NCBI RefSeq assembly: GCF_000003605.2
Contig: NW_003123420.1
Location: 223,205 to 287,204, forward strand
DNA length: 64,000 nucleotides
Direction of reading: 5' to 3'
From: Saccoglossus kowalevskii
Lineage: Eukaryota > Hemichordata > Enteropneusta > Harrimaniidae
Shown here: positions 13,115 through 24,796 of the stretch, in pieces
Position numbering within the stretch: position 1 is the first letter of the stretch
Layout of the letters: each line of letters starts with the position of its first letter
The notes under the pieces: model-generated
Databases searched by the model: none
The model's input: only the letters and a program-made list of their open reading frames with translations
What the model was told of the DNA's origin: nothing
Made by a program: the position numbers and the translations under genes

Positions 13115-14114
13115 ATATATTTCTGAACCGAAATTAACAGACAACGAAACAACGTACCGTTTTAATTTTTAAAAAGCATGTTTTATCAATATTCGGAGTA
13201 CATTTGATCGTGTTTTGTGTCACGTTTCGGGTTGTGGGTTATTTATGAAATGAGAATCATTAATTAAGAAGGCCCACATCTAAACCTCCAGTATCACTTA
13301 ATTGTATCGTATATTGCCTTCTTGTGGGCATATATTATTATCTAGGGGTATATACAATTAGGTATGTGTGTGTTGCGGGGGCTTTAAAGTAATCATACAT
13401 ATATCTGTCTATATTTCTGCTTTCTATATTTCAAAATGACGAGTATGGTTTTAGTGTTTCAAACTTCTTATCTGAAAAAATATTTAGATGAATTACATAA
13501 CTCAGAGAGAATTATTGCACAGTTAAACAAGAGTTGCAATTAATAAACACATGCGAAATGGAGCACGATCATTGTGTGCTTATTTGTAGTGACATATTCG
13601 TCTGTTGATAAATCGTGTTTAATCTTGAATAAGTGTTCTAGTGTAAAGCTTAGGTAGTTATGACTATAGCATAGACAAATGCCTCCTGGTGCTGGTGTGT
13701 TGCAAACATTTCGTATCCAGCAGACGACTCGTATTTTTAGGTGCGTTCCATTTAAAATGCATCAACTTCAGTACTGAACTTTCTTCACATCGAGACCAAC
13801 CTTCTACAAAGTCTATTTTGCTGCAGGTACCCAAGTTTGTTCCGTGAATGGCAAAGCAAATATAGTACCATGTGGGGCGAGATCCTCTCTTGGGGTAGCA
13901 CAAAGGATACGACGACTCTGATTATCTGTACAGTTTACTGCTCCTTGGGTACCAGGAGTACGTGCATACCTTCGCCCGAAATGTCCCTGCACTTCTTCAC
14001 AAATCGTTGTTGTCTGTTCTGAACAAAATATGTGTGACGCTAAGGCATCGATATACAACCTCTCAACACTGTCGATGCGTCACTTTGACAACCTTATTAG
14101 CTTATCTGATGTGG

Positions 14115-14116
<2 letters not shown>
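13115..14116. other. intergenic stretch, no supported gene
   Basis: Region 13664-14058 has above-average GC and overlapping open frames of about 80 codons on the minus strand. I could not match any of them to a family, they disagree in frame, and none has clear splice sites. A decayed transposon or lost exon is possible. Confidence 0.35.

Positions 14117-14180
<64 letters not shown>
14117..14180. repeat. (TA)n microsatellite
   Basis: About 64 bases of uninterrupted TA dinucleotide repeat. Confidence 0.98.
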
Positions 14181-14188
<8 letters not shown>

Positions 14189-15565
14189 CTGTCAAAATAG
14201 CAGCCACTCATCAATTTGCTGCCAACATACAGGGTATCATTACTTAAAGAACGTTCGAGAAAACTCAAGATTATGTCAACCTTGTATCATTTTCATGCAA
14301 AGACAACACAAATATGTCATGGCATTGCCAATCTGATGCAAAAACAATATAAAAATGTCAACCTAATTTTAATATACAGAATAAACCACTATAAATAATA
14401 AATTTTATGCAAATAAATATAATTTTGACCCCATAGAATTGTCTCTAAACAGACTCATAATGAATGAATTTATAAGGGATTTTCAAAAATAGTGTATGGG
14501 AATTATAACGCAAGGACGACGATTATGCAAATTAGCAAATATTCCATTTTTTCTTAGAAATTAAATTGAAAAAAAAAAAAACTTCAATATCTCATTGTCA
14601 ATTTTTTTAAATTCCTGAATGCTATATCTCCTTGTATCTCAAAACAGTGTCTGTGTTTTAATTTTACAGAACAATAAGAATGAACGTAAAACACACAAAT
14701 CTGTAGTTTATGCGAATATTTTGATCGATTGTTGTTTCAAAACAACGGCGAATACAGACTTACTCTCACACCGTTTGAGTGACATCAGTAAGCACAATAT
14801 TTATTTTTATGATTTTGGCCAACAGTCAAGTCCATTCGTGTAATCGTTGATAACCTTCGAATACGAAGCATATTTACTCGACAGAACTCGATACATCGAA
14901 TAAAAAATGTCAACAAACAAGCTGTGTTCTGATTGGTCTGACTGTTACGTGTATCGGTCTGGTAGCCAATCAGGCACAATCTTGTAAGCAACTTTGCATT
15001 GACTCACGACGTGTCTTGAATATTATCTTCATCATCTATCAGTTCATTACAAAGCGCCGTGTAAAATGTGCATCTCGCACTTAAGACGCTTGTCAAGATT
15101 GTGAGTTTGAATTTCATGTTCCAAGTCGTAACTTATGTGTGCCCGTAATTAATTTATAATAATAAATTCAGTTAACGAGACATTCATTTCAAATGCGGTT
15201 AATGCTATAAAAAAGCTCGTATAACAATCACATCATCTCATTTTACATATTACATATTTAAATCTATTCAACATTAATAGTTTGCCATTATCATATGTCT
15301 TCTCTGTATGATACTGATGTCACATGTTTGAAACTCAATTAAAAAGATTAAACAAACCAGTCCCATATAACGCAACATTGCTGTTAATTAACTCCAGTTT
15401 CTGAATAATTCGCGTTACGTGCTCCAAGTGTGACACTGAAATGTAGTCACATGATGATTGTCGTACATCACAAAAGATGTCGAAATGGGATCGTCCACGT
15501 ATAAATATATTATGTTGTTGGATATTCTGAGACTATAGAAGAGAGGCTATTCATAAGTGCCTGGC
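14181..15565. other. gene-free stretch upstream of the GPCR
   Basis: No exon seen. Two inverted CCAAT-type motifs (GATTGGTC near 14933 and CCAATCA near 14966) lie about 800 bp upstream of the receptor start. They may be part of a promoter, but nothing proves it. Confidence 0.35.
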
Positions 15566-15650
15566 ATCGATGATATATCTTCAGTTGTTCGTTCGACACA
15601 ATAACTTGATGCGTTGCGTTCATCTCGACTAGCAACTTCCGCGAATATCA
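15566..15650 (+). repeat. GPCR-proximal repeat block
   Basis: Contains the two blocks also found at 13058-13114 (GATGATATATCTTCAGTTGT and AGCAACTTCCGCGAATAT), separated here by about 40 bases instead of about 14. It ends about 110 bp before the receptor ATG, so it is likely 5' UTR or core promoter sequence. Confidence 0.6.
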
Positions 15651-15757
15651 TTAATCGATGTATAAAGCTTCAAGACGTTCTTGCGTGCATACTGCGACGC
15701 CTTTAACCGATGCTTGCTTCGCAATTCCAAAAATAATTCGCTGTATATAAAACAACG

Positions 15758-16792
15758 ATGGCTGATAATATGAATAACACTGCTGCTGTCGGACAAGCCT
15801 CGCACATCGCGACCGTTATTCACTGCACCATACTTTCAACATTACTCGTCTTGATAATTGCTGGTAATGGTTTGATGATCTACGCCATTCTATCGACCTC
15901 TAGACTACGAATTACAACGAACTATTTCATAGTTAGCTTGGCCATCAGCGACATGCTTGTCGGACTGGTTGTAATTCCGATTAACTTTGCTTTCCCGACA
16001 GCTTTATTGAAAGGCTACACCACTTGTTTACAGGTGGCTTGTTTCACAGTCGTCGTGTGCACAAGCTCTATAACCAACATTGTCGCTGTCACGATTGATC
16101 GCTACCTGGCTATCACCTCGCCATTGAAATATCACGCAATAATGACATCCAGGCGTGCAATTGTGACTATATCATTAGTATGGGTGTATGCTTTCACCAT
16201 TGGTTTCCTCCCAGTCATGGGATGGCGAGAGAAGGCCAGTACCTGTCAGCGAGGTGAAGTTTACGCACCGGGCTATGCTGTCTTTCTCTTCATAACCGGA
16301 CTCGTATTCCCGGTCGCAATTTCCACAGTGCTTTACTGCCGAATACTGAAGGAAGCAAATCGACAGACGATGCGAATACAACAGATTGAATGTAGGGTTT
16401 CCCAGGTGATCACGGCAAATGAACATAACCATAACAGGCAAGAAATATGCCCATGTGAAGTTCAAGAAAATGGCAGTAACCATGATAAACACAATCCCCA
16501 CAGCGAACATTGCAATTTTAACAGGAAGGCATTTCGTACAGTGATGTATATCTTAATGTATTTTGAGTTGTCCTGGATACCCTTGTTTGTCACTTTATTA
16601 ATCGATGCTTTCGTTTCCCCTCTCGTAATTCACCTAGAGGTACGGACTTTCACCAGTTTACTGGCGCTTGGCAACTCCGTAATGGATCCAATAATCTACG
16701 GTTATTTCAACCGAGATCTGAGGAATCGATTGAAAGAGATTGTATCAAAAATGTGTCGGTGTTTTCACCGCGCAGACTTAATGCAAACTTAA
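15758..16792 (+). CDS. class A (rhodopsin-type) GPCR, single exon, intact
   Basis: A 344-residue seven-helix receptor of the plasma membrane. Hallmarks: N-glycosylation sequon at residues 6-8; Asn37 in TM1 (AGNG); LAISD with Asp65 in TM2; Cys90 at the top of TM3 with Cys163 as its probable disulfide partner; DRY at 114-116; Trp142 in TM4; Pro185 and Tyr193 in TM5; SWIP (Trp273, Pro275) in TM6; DPIIY at 310-314 in TM7; Cys333 and Cys335 as possible palmitoylation sites. Loop 3 (about 205-258) is long and His/Asn-rich. The TM4 end and loop 2 (PVMGW) recall adenosine receptors. Thr97 stands at position 3.32, so it lacks the Asp of amine receptors, and Leu280 replaces the adenosine-binding Asn at 6.55. 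The ligand is therefore unknown. The start is the first ATG of the frame. The 3' end is duplicated as a fragment at 24.04 kb. Confidence 0.93.
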   Translation: MADNMNNTAAVGQASHIATVIHCTILSTLLVLIIAGNGLMIYAILSTSRLRITTNYFIVSLAISDMLVGLVVIPINFAFPTALLKGYTTCLQVACFTVVVCTSSITNIVAVTIDRYLAITSPLKYHAIMTSRRAIVTISLVWVYAFTIGFLPVMGWREKASTCQRGEVYAPGYAVFLFITGLVFPVAISTVLYCRILKEANRQTMRIQQIECRVSQVITANEHNHNRQEICPCEVQENGSNHDKHNPHSEHCNFNRKAFRTVMYILMYFELSWIPLFVTLLIDAFVSPLVIHLEVRTFTSLLALGNSVMDPIIYGYFNRDLRNRLKEIVSKMCRCFHRADLMQT

Positions 16793-17015
16793 TGACATGC
16801 ACCTAATTATTTACTAAAGCGTGTCCGCTGAATGTACTTTTTATTGTATGTTCTGAATTTTCCATGAGTTGATCGGAATACACTTTGTGTTGAACTGAAA
16901 CCCATATGCCCAGATTGCCAAGTACGCATAATCAGTATTAAGAATGCATTTGTATGGCTTTGCTATTTTGGTGTTGAGAATTCTGTTGGCTAATTTATGT
17001 CTTAATATCTTTGAA
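16712..17015 (+). repeat. tandem duplication block 1, copy A (GPCR 3' end and UTR)
   Basis: Starts in the receptor C-terminal codons (CGAGATCTGAGGAATCGATT) and runs into the 3' flank. It is colinear with 24037-24340 at a nearly constant offset of about 7.33 kb. Landmarks: GAACTGAA, GAATTCTGTT.CTAAT.TA.GTCT. Establishes that the GPCR lay inside an old tandem duplication. Confidence 0.75.
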
Positions 17016-18163
17016 AATGGGTTTATGAATGGCCTCAACGATTGTTTTATAAATATATATTTGTTGTTTTTTTGTATATGGAAGAATAGTTACTTGGCAC
17101 AGTAATCACGAAGTAACAATACAAAATCGTACTATGAAACAACAACATGTTTTCAAATTGTTGAAGCTGATAGTAGAACAAGAGTACTAGAAAAATTGTT
17201 TAAACTAAAATAACGAATTTTACTATAATAGTTATGTTATTGTGACCTTATAGTAACCATGTATATCATATATGTTGGATCTTGACAAATATTTGTTTTA
17301 GGATGGGTGAATCGTGTATTTTTGTATTTAACAACTTTAGCCTAGAAGAGTTCATTGTGTATCACATATAACATTGTTTTGCGATACTAAAATAAAACGC
17401 TGAAAGTTATGACGACATTTTCCATGCACCTTCTATCCGTGAAACATAGTAGTATTTCAAACATCACGGTCTTCAGACCCGGAACCACGTCCTGCATAAA
17501 CACATCAGCAAAGAATACATTGAATTTGTACTAGCTAGTTACATTTCATATACTCGTCGTCATTTCCTCGAAGAAATATTACACTACTCCTGCGACTAAG
17601 CAATACATTTAATATAAATGCGTTTCATATTCTGAATGCGTTTTCACAATAAAAATACAAAGAACGTTGCGCAGAAATATCTAGCATGGATCATAAGACA
17701 AGATCATTAATTACTATTTTCAGTTTCCTGCAGAAAACCTTGCGTAGAAGTGTGCACTGAAATGAATGTCATTATGTCTGTTAAGCTTTCGTCCGTGTTT
17801 AGGCAATTGTAATGTCGCTGATCTTTGTGATCATATCCACATGTTGGGAGGCTGTAGATATGGGTCGACGCGATCGTTTATTTTTCTGTTTCGTTTATAA
17901 TTAACAAAACTGGGCACCCCAAAATTCACTTGTATACAATGTTGAATAATGTCGCTTACGGAAAATAGTCTAGTGATGTGTTTTTTTGCGAAGTTAATCG
18001 CTGTAGTTCAAGGTAATGAATGCCCAGATCACATACGTCCGCTAGGATGTCGGCTGACGTCATCTATGATGGACGTGACATTTACTTACAGAACAAAGAT
18101 CACTATAATACCTAAAGGCAATGATAGCAATATTGATAATGTTTCTGTTTAACACGTCATATA
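16793..18163. other. GPCR 3' flank and intergenic DNA
   Basis: Contains the end of duplication block 1 and a candidate poly(A) signal at 17391. Small ORFs here (for example 17949-18152) show no family resemblance and I do not call them genes. Confidence 0.4.
17391..17396 (+). terminator. candidate poly(A) signal AATAAA for the GPCR
   Basis: AATAAA about 600 bp after the receptor stop codon, in an AT-rich 3' flank. Such hexamers are common in AT-rich DNA, so the assignment is tentative. Confidence 0.3.
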
Positions 18164-18283
18164 CCAATTACTAAGGTATATCACATTCCAACGTACAATT
18201 GGGTTTGATATTCTGAATCGGTTGCAGGACGTATGTATAACTTATATATCAAACATGATAGCCATAAGCATAAACAAAATGAA
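18164..18283 (+). repeat. tandem duplication block 2, copy A
   Basis: Matches 27075-27198 in the same orientation: CCAATTA.TA.GG, ATTCCAAC.TACA.TTGGGTTTGA, ATGAATC/CTGAATC, ACGTA..TAACTTA, ATAAGCATAAACAAAATG against AGTAAGCAAAACAAAATG. Non-coding. Confidence 0.75.
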
Positions 18284-20247
18284 CTCATTCGAATTATACT
18301 ATGTTAAACGCAATTACAGACTCCGAAAACACAAGACAATATAGGTTGTCGCACTGTGAAGTCATGTCTGATAATGAACGTCGCTCACCGATACACCAGC
18401 TCACGATGTGCGGTGCCAACGTTGCAAATAAACTCATTTTTTTCATTATTATGGACATATATGGATGTTTTATAACGGAAGTAACGAGCTACGCCATTAT
18501 CGTGTGAACGGGGTGTGAACAACCAGTTCTTGCCAATCAGTCAATGCGCACGCGCACTTGCGCAAAACAAATGCGACAAAATATACATGACAATTGATTT
18601 TCACAATTAAACAAACACATTTGAGATATTTTATCTGTTATATATAACATAAATGTGAACGATTTTCATATCATTTCTTTAAAAACACTTTTCTTAAAAT
18701 GTTGCCATTTTCTATCAAGTACGTTCACGAAACATGAGAAGGGTCATCGAACTAACCCATAAATGGTGACTGTTGTGAAATCTGTTATAATAGAATCGTT
18801 GATGTGGCACTTAATTTTGTTTGGTAATTTCAAGAAAAAGTGTTATGTATTGTATTGTATAGATGGTTAATTTAACATGCAAATCAAATAGTTTGTCGTT
18901 GCCGAAAAAATGATTTGATACAGCGCGCGCGTCAGTTCAAAGGAGGCCGCTCATGACCTTTTACTTTTTCTTCCCAACATTAATGAACACCTTCAATAAC
19001 ACATTTTCAAAAGTGATTGACATTTGTCGATAATGACAATTTCTATAAATATTGAAAAAAAGAAATAAATCGCATACCCTGTTGTTCTGAATGCACGATT
19101 TCGTTCTTTAACACAAACGATATACAAGTAAAAAGGGGTATATAGTACTGACATTGGTCCATGGACAAAATGTACAAGTGTAAATAATAATCTTACGACA
19201 GGGAAATGACAAGGACGGGGATGTGAACGAACATCTCCGTTTAGATCCTGCTATTTAAACAACTTTGTATCCTCCCATAACGCTATATTGGATGAGAAGA
19301 ATGGTCTAAAGCAAAATAATGTGTGAGGCTAAGTCGAATGTAGACCGTTCTTTGAATCTGGGAGGGATTTATTATTGTTGTCATAAATCACCACAATCAG
19401 AATTAAGCACATTAAGTTTGGATAATTCTTCTTGAAATGGAAAGATTGATTAACAGTCCCATGCCTATATATTGTGATAATGTGAAGCTATGACGTCATG
19501 AGCATTGACAGTGGTGATTTTACAAATAAAACATGTCCTATCCGCTTTAAAAAGCATTGATACTGTATCTCACACTTTTCGTTCAGAATGTGTGCTATAA
19601 TAGGTTTTGAGTTCAAAAAACGCACATTTATATGGTCGAATTATTATTTAACTATTTAATTATTTTATAAAGTCCAAGTGTCGAGGCCGCAGGTGAGCGT
19701 TGATTTCGGAACTTGTGGTCATTGACTTCATGCAATTTCCATATTCTTCATTACGTAAAATAACTTCACACTATGAACAACATACTGAAGTAAACATAGC
19801 GGAATTGTTGCCGCAATAGAACATTCTAATTATTAAATAATCGATTTTATTATATTGCACTAGTCTTCAAAGGTCATCAATGTATCAGCAAGTATTTCGA
19901 ACCATTTTCTGTGGATTATATCTCGTTGTCTGATTGTTTACAGCTAATTGAAATTATCGTCGTGAAAAGAACTGTGGTGAAATCTAGCGCTCTATAAATA
20001 GGTAGTTGTATAAACACGTGTGTGAGTAATACTCGTGAACACCGAAGCGTTGAAAGTAATCCAAATATGGTAAATACATTCTCTACTTTGTTGAGGATAT
20101 GAATGCCTGCTGTTTGCAGTACAAAACACTGTGAACGGCAGGTCTGGGGAACATTCTGGAATCATTTTCAGAATAGCAGCCACGTACAAAGAACGTTCTG
20201 TCAAGCAAGATATAAAATAATTAGATATAGTTCAAATTATATCATTT
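18284..20247. other. about 2 kb present only in duplication copy A
   Basis: Between blocks 2 and 3 copy A has about 1.96 kb but copy B only about 100 bp. This is either an insertion here or a deletion in copy B. I see no exon or transposon signature inside, apart from a CpG-rich run near 18544-18570. Confidence 0.4.
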
Positions 20248-20300
20248 GTAGTATTTAATATCCTTCAATTTACCAACAAATTTGTGATATCTTAAACATT
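20248..20300 (+). repeat. tandem duplication block 3, copy A
   Basis: AGTATTTAATATCCTTCAAT and following bases match 27302-27355 (AATATTCAATATCTTTCAAT), including the AACAAAT..TGATATCTT end. Short, but in the expected order. Confidence 0.6.
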
Positions 20301-20589
20301 TATACTTTATAACCCATGGATATATCTCTGTAACTCTGTAGTAACTACACGATTCGTTGAAATGATGAACATATTAACTGATAGCCCCAACCAAATCTCA
20401 GCACAGATCACAAGATGGTGAATTTGGAAAGTGAACAATTTCCAAATGGAGCAGGTAATTCAATGGATTTGTGGAACTAATAGCATCAAATGACCTTGCC
20501 AGAAGCTATATCGATGCGTCATGAAGAACATACACTAGATAAATGATAAAAGTTCGGTGACCATATTGCTGAATATTAAGCGTTGCAGA

Positions 20590-20790
20590 AAAAAAATGTT
20601 ATAATGCTCGGTTTCTCCGGAGGCACGTAATTGTCAATCACTTTCATGTTACACTAATGTGTATTATGGTTCCACTCAGTCACGACTGGCCCATCTAATG
20701 TAACTTGCATTCACTTGCTAGACGACGCTTTTTGCCAGAAAGAAGATATTGAACTGTTTCTATAATACACAGTATGAGTGGATTGATATT
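20590..20790 (+). repeat. tandem duplication block 4, copy A
   Basis: About 200 bp matching 27738-27940: ATAATGCT, GAGGCACG.AATTGT.AA.CACTTTCA, ACTAATGTGT, TATTATGGTT, GAACTGTTTCTATAATACAC against GAGCTGTTTCTACAATACAC. Non-coding. Confidence 0.8.
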
Positions 20791-22780
20791 GTCAGCAATC
20801 CCTTTAAATGCTTTTCAAGACATTTGCACATTGGTCATATTTTGTAGCCTCGAGTAACATTTTCAATAGAACAGAAAGTAAGTTATATGTATTTCAAGGT
20901 CATTTATGAATTGGCATGAGAGATCACATGCAGTATATTACCTACAAAGTGCCTCACTTTCTGATCTCTTTTCCATGGAGTCACTGAATACAACTTACTG
21001 GTAATCAATATTTACATACTTTCTCAATCCCTACTCCATGTATGTTAATCAGCACCCGCCACACACTCGTCTCATCTTTAGCTAAATTCTCGTCTTTAAA
21101 ATGCAAATGGTGTCGAAACAGATTTCATTTATATAATGGTATGTGATGTAGTTGTGTTTGTCAGTAACTGCTATCTTATTGCCTATTACTTTCAGTCCGT
21201 CTATGCGTTGAGCATTGCGAGCAAGTGTGATGATTATTCGTAGTTTAGCGAAGTTGTGCACGCTATTTCATTCCCGACATATTGTCGATGTATTTGTACG
21301 CTGATATGTCGGTTTTGTCACATGTTTCCTGTGCCATGTTTTCTTTTATATTTCCCTGGCGAAATATCTGCACACATTGTATATGAAAGCTCAGTCGAAT
21401 TGTTAGCAAACGTTTTGAATCGTGAGATTATATTATTCAATTACTCACAGTAGAGTCCATCCATAGTAACTTTTATATGCCCTTACCATTCTATGGATTC
21501 TAAGGATTCCGATTTATATGAGATTGATAAAACTAGACTGTAATTAACTAGTACTTATTCTACAATGATTTGATGGAGACTGACTAAATCCATGACATTT
21601 AATTGACATATTCTTAGTTAGGGATCGACCATTTGAAATCAGGAGGTGTACTGATCATGCTCTTCCACCCGCCCCCATGTTTTCAAATGTTTGACCCTTT
21701 ATTCGTCTTATTAAAATAACACATCTAGTATATTGTGTATAATCCATCAAATGACGTGCTTAATACACCAAGATGAAGCTTCGGGTGTAGGCGAGTAGTA
21801 TCGTCTTCATATTCAATGAAATAAATAGTGCAAGAGCTTGTGTTGTAAAAGTTAGGACGACATGAACATTGAGTGATCAATCAATCAGTTTTTTACAGCG
21901 AGTGTTTCGTTGTCACCATCAACAAAAATCGAAATTAAATTATGTAAATAGCGTCACTACTAAAATGTCTTATTATACTTATATTGTTCTTAAATGTTTC
22001 ATATGATTAACAATATAGTAACCATTGACTATATAATTCATATATTATCTCATACGCTGGCCATTTAGTGTATAGTTCAAGGAAAGCCTCGCAAATCTAA
22101 ACATTTCATCCGTCTATTTACAATTTCATTAATATTTACGTGTTCAAAAAATACTGTAATTTTTTTCTATCAGCCCACATATTCATGTATGATCCTCTAC
22201 TTTCTGTACATGTTTCCATTGGCGGATACTATCACTGTCATTTCACCCATTTGTTCAACTTTGTAATCCAGGTAGAAAAGTGGAGATATTTTAAATTAAT
22301 TTATGCACATGTTCATATACTCATGCGATGAATACATAATCTCTGCTTGCTGCTGACGCAAATGATAAAACGTATAAAAAACTTACTAGGTTTACCATAT
22401 CCACAGCATACAGGCTATTCCCCCAAGCATGCACATTCAGTTGTACCAGCCGTCACAACAGGGGATCCGGAGACGGTGATTCTTGATGAGGAAAACTACA
22501 ACAAAGAACTCGCGCAGCATTGAGTGCATGCGCCTTCCTTAGTCAAAGCGTGACAAAGATCGTTGAATAAACGTTTCACTCGTTTTACTATACTCCCAGC
22601 GCAACAAAGGCATTATCTTAATCTTTACAAATATTTATAAATTTCACAATTCAAACTGAGACGAGTGGTTTCTATTAGCTTTATAGTGACATGTTTGGAC
22701 CATTGAATGATTTTCACTATTTTTTGCTGCTTCCTACATTTGCACTGGCATATTTCTACGATTTTCTTTGAATTGCCCCC
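20791..22780. other. intergenic DNA with duplication block 5, copy A
   Basis: About 21150-21190 and 21470-21900 match 34020-34470 on the same strand. Landmarks: GT.A.TAACTGC.AT.CTAT, GAT.GATAA.ACTAGACT, GTATATTGTGTATAATCCATCA against ATATATTGCGTTTAATCCATCA, GACGTGC.TAATACA.CA. No exon seen. The rest (21900-22780) shows nothing I can name. Confidence 0.6.
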
Positions 22781-22900
22781 GCAGTGTAAATATTTACACC
22801 TCGGTGAAAATATTTGAACCGTGATGAGAATATTTTCTCTGCGATGTGAATATATACACCTCGGTGGATATATTTAAACCGCGGTGAGAATATTTTTTTT
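22781..22900. repeat. 2 x 60-bp tandem repeat with inner 20-bp periodicity
   Basis: Two 60-bp units start at 22781 (GCAGTGTAAATATTTACACC) and 22841 (GCGATGTGAATATATACACC). Each contains three related 20-bp subunits of the form [C/G]GNGGTGNNAATATTT, for example CTCGGTGAAAATATTTGAAC. The centre of each subunit is the palindrome AATATT or close to it. Six spaced sites on a 20-bp pitch make a compact array that could bind proteins cooperatively. Confidence 0.85.
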
Positions 22901-24036
22901 TACCTCAGACGAATCATCTTCGAGGATTCCATTTGTCATGATACCAGGGGTGTCAGATGGCGATCAAACTATTAATTTTTGAATTTAACTGAATTTTGCA
23001 GTGTTCCGCATGCAAACGAAACCTTTATTTTGAACAAGTATTGTTTCACTGGGATAGATAACAATTGGTGTCGTGCAGGAATTATGCAATGGCATATTAC
23101 AATGCAATGCCCACTCACTCACACGCGGAGTTTCCAGTTAATACCAGCATGTAAATAAGGACCTCGTACAACTGGTGTATTTTCCGTAACCATGCTGGTG
23201 TCACACAGTTTATTTAATTAAAATGTGATTAATGTGACGCTTATACTGTATATGTCATATTTAACCTTGCAATTTGTATACATTATAATGTCCTGTTTTT
23301 CATTCAATATAATCGCAGTAAAATCACTAGATCAATTACCTGTGGGCTATTATAATTAGACTGTTGTTTTGCACAACCAAAGCCTGTAAATGACTGTCTG
23401 GCCGTCAGCCCTTCTACAATCACCTATCAGCCACAGTAGCGACTATTTCCGATTCACCTGGATAGATTGTACTTGTCAACAGGCAGATGATGCCCAAATT
23501 GTTCCCAAACTTGGTAACGAACAGCACACAATGCTAATTGCTAATTGATTATGTGCAATTTAGGCTATATGAGTTTTATCACTTAACTCACTTTGGTACT
23601 ATAAATTTAAATAGTAATATATATATTTTTCATCGTATATGTTACTTTGTGTCTAGTCATTTCATTTCAATATAGTGGCCGTACTGCATTTCTTCATCAA
23701 TTTGCACAGTAAGTTTGCTCAACACCGGGAATTTCATTGTTTTATAATAATTTTTTTACTAATACGAATGAATTCTTAAAAACTCGGGGATTTACGCGAA
23801 ATTGTAGTGATTTTGCAATTTCTATTTTTTAACAGGAATTATCATATAAAACGTTAAGATTGCCCCCAATTAGACCAGACTTGACAGTTATGTTCGTTGA
23901 TTTATTTCATCTGGCATATATATATGTACAAGATTTAGGAACATAAGTTTGATTGTTTACGTCGCTTTAATAAGTTATTTCATGAATCACGTTTTGCACG
24001 TTTTTATTCATGTGCGTTTGTAATTATTGCTTTAAT
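22901..24036. other. gene-free stretch upstream of the GPCR pseudogene
   Basis: By position this should hold the 5' part of the second GPCR copy. I cannot find its helices in any frame, so that part is deleted or decayed beyond recognition by eye. Confidence 0.4.
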
Positions 24037-24110
24037 CGAGGTCTTAGGAATCGATTGAACAAAATATATATCGAAAATGAGTCGGGGTTTGCCGTCACAC
24101 AAACGTGTGA
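24037..24110 (+). pseudogene. GPCR pseudogene scrap (C-terminal codons of copy B)
   Basis: CGAGGTCTTAGGAATCGATT and the following bases align with the GPCR C-terminal codons at 16712 onward. Translation gives RGLRNRLNKIYIENES against RDLRNRLKEIVSKMCR. The helix VIII start (LRNRL) is kept, but the palmitoylation cysteines are lost. Upstream TM7 can be traced only weakly. Homology continues into the 3' flank to about 24340, which proves a DNA-level duplication and not a retrocopy. Non-functional. Confidence 0.7.
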
Positions 24111-24340
24111 TGCAAAAACCTCAAAATGCGTGCTCGACATATTCCGATAGTCATTGTTCTGTGTTCGATATATTTGATTTTTCCTTTGGTTGAATGAACG
24201 TCTTCTTCTGAACTGAATTCCCTTTGAGCAAAATGTGCTTTTATACAAATTGGAAAAAGTGTATACGCAGTATGTGTGCATTTACATTACTTTTTTGGTG
24301 ATACGAATTCTGTTCACTAATCTAAGTCTAAGTGTTTGAA
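24037..24340 (+). repeat. tandem duplication block 1, copy B
   Basis: Colinear with 16712-17015, with almost no indels over 300 bp but many substitutions. The GPCR codons are not better preserved than the flank, as expected for a pseudogene. Confidence 0.7.
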
Positions 24341-24384
24341 TTCAAAATAACCTTTCAAACGAAATTCCGCGAAACGATTGCAGA

Positions 24385-24560
24385 ACGAATAAGTTGGCAA
24401 CAGACAAAAATAATGTAGTCCGTTAGCGTATTTGTGTTTTGTTAACGCCACAGTGACGGTTGAATTATATATATATATATATATATATTGAAGAAATAAT
24501 AAGTTGGCATAAGACAGTACTAGGTAGTCATCTAGCGTATTTCTGTTTTGTTAGGCTTTA
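24385..24560 (+). repeat. direct repeat around a (TA)n tract
   Basis: GAATAAGTTGGCAACAGACA...GCGTATTTGTGTTTTGTTA at about 24388-24445 recurs as AATAAGTTGGCATAAGACA...GCGTATTTCTGTTTTGTTA at about 24498-24552. A (TA)n run at 24466-24489 lies between. It looks like a local tandem duplication of about 105 bp. Confidence 0.8.
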
Positions 24561-24796
24561 TATATAAGCTTTATTTTGAAAAAAATATTTAGTCGTCGTA
24601 CTTACTTGATATAGTAGTCATATGGCGAAAATAGAGCTAGGGATCTTTCCCAGGCCTATTTCCATGGTGACTATTTCAAAATGTACGAACATCGTAGAAA
24701 CAGCCATATTGTCCTGCGTTTCGACGCAAGAGAAACAAGTATTACCGGTACATAAAAATAATCTAGACGGATCTGCGCATTTATATTTGATCATGA

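Noticed and set aside
13664-14058. Minus-strand ORFs of about 80 codons in a GC-richer patch
   Set aside because: I tested them against transposase and other families from memory and found no motif. The frames conflict and no splice sites support them.
14080-14336. ORFs with IYIYIY repeats on both strands
   Set aside because: They run through the (TA)n microsatellite and have no other protein-like features.
15744-15752. TATATAAAA just before the GPCR start codon
   Set aside because: It ends only 5 bases before the ATG. A working TATA box would need the transcript to start downstream of the ATG, so it is more likely 5' UTR sequence.
16175-16510. Minus-strand ORF of 111 codons opposite the GPCR
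   Set aside because: It is the antisense shadow of the receptor reading frame.
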